Assembly: GCF_018691265.1 (NCBI RefSeq)
Contig: NW_024881278.1
Span: 2,866,001-2,930,000 of the forward strand
Reading direction: 5' to 3'
Origin: Tyto alba
Taxonomy: Eukaryota > Chordata > Aves > Strigiformes > Tytonidae
Length of the DNA: 64,000 nucleotides
Part shown: one piece after another, positions 63,001 to 64,000 of the stretch
Layout: every line of letters begins with the position of its first letter
Position numbering within the stretch: position 1 is the first letter of the stretch
Position numbers and translations under genes: made by a program
Notes under the pieces: generated by a model
Database searches by the model: none
What the model was told of the DNA's origin: nothing
The model's input: the letters and a program-made list of their open reading frames with translations, nothing else

Positions 63001-64000
63001 CGGAGCATCTCCCCCAAACTGGCCAGATACAGCTGTATCCAAATGGAGCAATGCCACTTACATCACTTCTGTGATAAAAGTAAGGCAGATTCTAGCTAAA
63101 ATGAAACACAGACACTGTGATGGTGACAAGTCTGACTTCCAGGGAACTAGGGAATGCATACAGTCACCATTAAAGCACATGCCTCTTTCAAAAAATACGT
63201 CCTTTCAGCCTAACTGTCTCTGTGTTTTTTTCCTTGAGGATATCAATGAGCTTCATAAAATTTTTTGATACCATGAAGTACTTGAAATGGAGGATTTTAT
63301 ATTCTAAACATCAGGAATCTCTACAAAGCAAAGTCTCTTCTAGCAAAAAACACTCAACCAAAATGTTGAAATGAGCCTTTCAGAATTTAACAGACATGAC
63401 TGGTTCCCCTTATTGTTCTTTAGAATGACATAATTGTGGGTGCCAACACTATGATGCTGAAAGATTTTCAAATAAAGTCAATCAAACCCTTCACAGGTCT
63501 CCAGCCTCTACTTTTTTTCCCTGGCAATAGGAAATAACTTCTACAAAACTTCTTCCCCAAGAGGAAAGGGTTTTAACTCTATAGCTCCCACAGCTGACAA
63601 GACTTTCATCTTCTACCAATAACAAGGTCTCTAAGCAAGGGTCACTAAAAATGTCAGGACTGTATTGCATCACATGGCTACAGAACTTCTGGGTTTGGTG
63701 AAAAAAGCCCGACAGTCTGCCACTGGAGACATGATGGGAGAGAGTAAAAGGGAAAGAAAAGCTAGCAGCAGGTATCTTCAGAACTTTCAAAAGATGGCAT
63801 GAACATGAAAAGGTAGTTTATTCAAAACTGATCCGGATATATGGCAGCAATGAATGTTTTTGTCTTTTTGTTTGGAGGACTCCTGTTAGGATAGACCAGT
63901 GGAGCTAAGAGGTGACTGTTGGTGGTCATGACTTCTATTTTCTTCTACCCTATCATCTGGAGGACACTTCAAAAGAAAGTGAGTTCTAAGAGACACGTGT
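57072..64000 (-). other. SLX4IP: SLX4IP upstream intron (presumed)
   Basis: About 6.9 kb with no exon I could recognise. The missing N-terminal SLX4IP coding sequence was searched for by eye and not seen. A block at 62640-62720 looks like conserved noncoding DNA, and 57825-57885 resembles an old dispersed repeat. An A-run lies at about 61398-61418. Confidence 0.6.
57825..57885. repeat. Possible degenerate dispersed repeat (CCTAACTCCCA type)
   Basis: GATTCATAGAGGTATTTAG, CAACCTAACTCCCACTG and GAAAGAAGTTA resemble, from memory, an old dispersed element of birds and reptiles with the words CACCTAACTCCCATTG. Degenerate and unconfirmed. Confidence 0.3.

Overview
The window is vertebrate nuclear DNA, most likely from a bird. 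Two genes lie tail to tail. On the plus strand, positions 6657 to about 30740 hold exons 3 to 26 of JAG1 (Jagged1, a Notch ligand). On the minus strand, 57071 down to about 37800 holds the last four exons found of SLX4IP (SLX4-interacting protein). The same convergent order is known for human chromosome 20p12. The bird assignment rests on compact introns, a CR1-type LINE tail in JAG1 intron 13, and JAG1 residues that fit avian rather than mammalian Jagged1 from memory. The species cannot be named from sequence alone.

JAG1: positions 1-6656 are the end of the intron before exon 3, so the promoter, signal peptide and most of the N-terminal domain lie left of the window. The 24 exons found join into one open frame of 3273 bases (1090 codons plus stop). 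Exon lengths fit the known human gene (52, 255, 61, 131, 120, 114 and so on), except exon 23, which has one extra codon. In order they encode the end of the N-terminal domain, the DSL domain, 16 EGF repeats, the cysteine-rich VWC-like domain, the juxtamembrane region, one transmembrane helix and a cytoplasmic tail ending in EYIV. The 3'UTR is about 1.5 kb, AU-rich, and ends at an AATAAA at 30722.

Intergenic region: about 30.75-37.8 kb contains no gene I can support. It holds several CpG-rich patches (about 30.78-31.29 and 32.69-33.74 kb) and simple repeats.

SLX4IP: four coding exons fit by splice sites, phase and residue pattern (57071-56994, 54185-54097, 41214-41105, 39594-38757). They are separated by introns of about 2.8, 12.9 and 1.5 kb. 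The N-terminal exons were not found and probably lie right of the window. From 57072 to 64000 I see only intron-like AT-rich DNA.

The two genes have unrelated jobs: JAG1 presents a membrane ligand to Notch on neighbouring cells, while SLX4IP acts in the nucleus with the SLX4 nuclease scaffold and at telomeres. I found no CRISPR array, operon, tRNA, rRNA or obviously new system. The more interesting points are an 81-base intron 22 that is open in frame, a 28-base micro-exon that with its partner rebuilds one 114-base EGF unit, orphan CpG-rich patches, a perfect 13-base inverted repeat next to an SLX4IP splice donor, and several homeodomain-rich, possibly conserved noncoding blocks.
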